A DNA stretch of 64,000 nucleotides, from positions 1,791,937 through 1,855,936 of the forward strand of contig NZ_VUNZ01000001.1 of NCBI RefSeq assembly GCF_008386505.1. The letters are read 5' to 3'. The DNA comes from Chryseobacterium sediminis. GTDB lineage: Bacteria > Bacteroidota > Bacteroidia > Flavobacteriales > Weeksellaceae. Below the pieces are notes generated by a model. That model worked only from the letters and a program-made list of their open reading frames with translations. It was not told the origin of the DNA and did no database searches. Positions 63,568 through 64,000 of the stretch are shown piece by piece. The first letter of the stretch is position 1. Every line of letters starts with the position of its first letter. Both the position numbers and the translations under genes were made by a program.

Positions 63568-64000
63568 TTACTTATAGTTTTCAATTGCTTTATTGATCAC
63601 ATCAATCTGTTTATTAATGCTTGCAGCATTCTGTGGATTCTGTTTCAGCAATTCCATTTTTTTGCTTAAGCCATCTTTCAGCATCTGAACGATCATCATT
63701 TTAGCCTGTGGATTACCTGCCATCTGATTCTTGGCATATCCTGCTATTTTCGTAATGCTCTCCGTTGCTTTCAGATTATCAGAGGTCATTATCCAGTTGA
63801 AACCATCTTCAGCGGCTTTCCCCAATTCCGGATTCTGGAATTTAATAAATGGATAAAAAGTGGCAAGAGGAGCAATATTCTCTATCTGAGAAGTAATTCT
63901 GTTCTTTACAATAATTGGAAGCAGCTGCGCCTGCAGTTCATCCGATGCTCCTTTCAGATCAATTTTATCAGCCAGTCCATTGGCTCTTGAAGGATCAATA
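63568..64000 (-). CDS. C-terminal part of a larger protein, possibly M1-family metallopeptidase
   Basis: The frame stays open to the right edge, giving 143 residues of an alpha-helical C-terminus (DELQAQLLPIIVKNRITSQ; FQNPELGKAAEDGFNWIMTS) ending AIENYK. The TTG at 63825 is not a real start because the frame continues upstream without a stop. The helical repeats recall the C-terminal domain of M1 aminopeptidases of Flavobacteriia, but the catalytic HExxH part is outside the window, so this is a tentative guess. A good terminator follows. Confidence 0.6.
   Translation of the reverse strand, partial: IDPSRANGLADKIDLKGASDELQAQLLPIIVKNRITSQIENIAPLATFYPFIKFQNPELGKAAEDGFNWIMTSDNLKATESITKIAGYAKNQMAGNPQAKMMIVQMLKDGLSKKMELLKQNPQNAASINKQIDVINKAIENYK

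Noticed and set aside
63568..63825. An 85-residue complete protein starting at 63825
   Set aside because: The codon is TTG and the frame continues open to the window edge with protein-like sequence, so it is the C-terminal part of a larger gene.
1..64000. CRISPR arrays, prophage or insertion sequences
   Set aside because: No regularly spaced repeats, transposase, integrase or phage structural genes were found in the window.

Overview
The window looks like chromosomal DNA of a low-GC Flavobacteriia member of the Chryseobacterium/Elizabethkingia type (family Weeksellaceae). Evidence: two SusC/SusD outer-membrane uptake pairs, a T9SS C-terminal sorting domain on a PNGase F-like enzyme, Bacteroidota promoters (TTG, about 20 bp, TAnnTTTG), many non-Shine-Dalgarno starts, DUF6263/DUF4834/DUF1343 proteins, a bacillithiol-type YpdA reductase, a mevalonate-pathway HMG-CoA synthase, and an oleate hydratase with the same length (646 aa) and catalytic positions (E122, Y241) as I recall for the Elizabethkingia enzyme. 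I see no prophage, IS element or CRISPR array. Species assignment is inference.

Layout. 1-2.5 kb: a Bat-type operon on the minus strand (MoxR ATPase, an inserted GNAT acetyltransferase, DUF58 protein, start of a secreted protein). 2.8-5.8 kb: a secreted FN3 protein and a T9SS-exported PNGase F-like glycoamidase. 6-13.7 kb: DinB-like protein, RlmB, serine hydrolase, DUF6263 lipoprotein, DUF4834, YfhO-like membrane protein and a glycosyltransferase. 13.7-20 kb: lipoprotein, YpdA, MFS exporter, and an AraC regulator followed by oleate hydratase with a direct-repeat operator array between them. 20-29 kb: GlnRS, DUF900 hydrolase, a six-cysteine double-glycine-leader peptide, MenC, fructose bisphosphatase, aspartate kinase and a fused two-acyltransferase lipid synthase. 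29-31.2 kb: two near-identical tRNA-Phe genes with their promoters, flanking a DUF5077/DUF3472 lipoprotein.

31.2-41 kb: a minus-strand locus in which a LytS-type kinase and a LytTR regulator bracket a zinc metalloprotease, a SusC and a SusD. 41.2-43.2 kb: isochorismatase-like and HSL-type hydrolases divergent from an HxlR regulator. 43.4-49 kb: thioredoxin-like protein, DUF3575 porin-like protein, NamZ/DUF1343 protein, ABC permease and a cysteine/cystathionine synthase preceded by three perfect DnaA boxes at exact 11-bp spacing. 49-52.7 kb: YcxB-like protein, CbpM/CbpA chaperone pair, dicarboxylate symporter and a small coupled or split membrane gene pair. 52.7-57.1 kb: an alcohol/aldehyde oxidation unit (ALDH, ADH, DUF779) divergent from an AraC regulator, with a GC-rich structured element between ALDH and ADH. 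57.2-61.4 kb: a second SusC/SusD pair. 62-64 kb: HMG-CoA synthase and the C-terminal part of a further protein.

The items most worth a second look are the unannotated Cys-rich GG-leader peptide (23448-23615), the triple DnaA-box cluster (47939-47969), the AraC-type operators before oleate hydratase (17947-17994), the kinase/regulator-bracketed SusCD-protease locus, the GC-rich structured element at 54324-54455, the fused acyltransferase, and the duplicated tRNA-Phe units.
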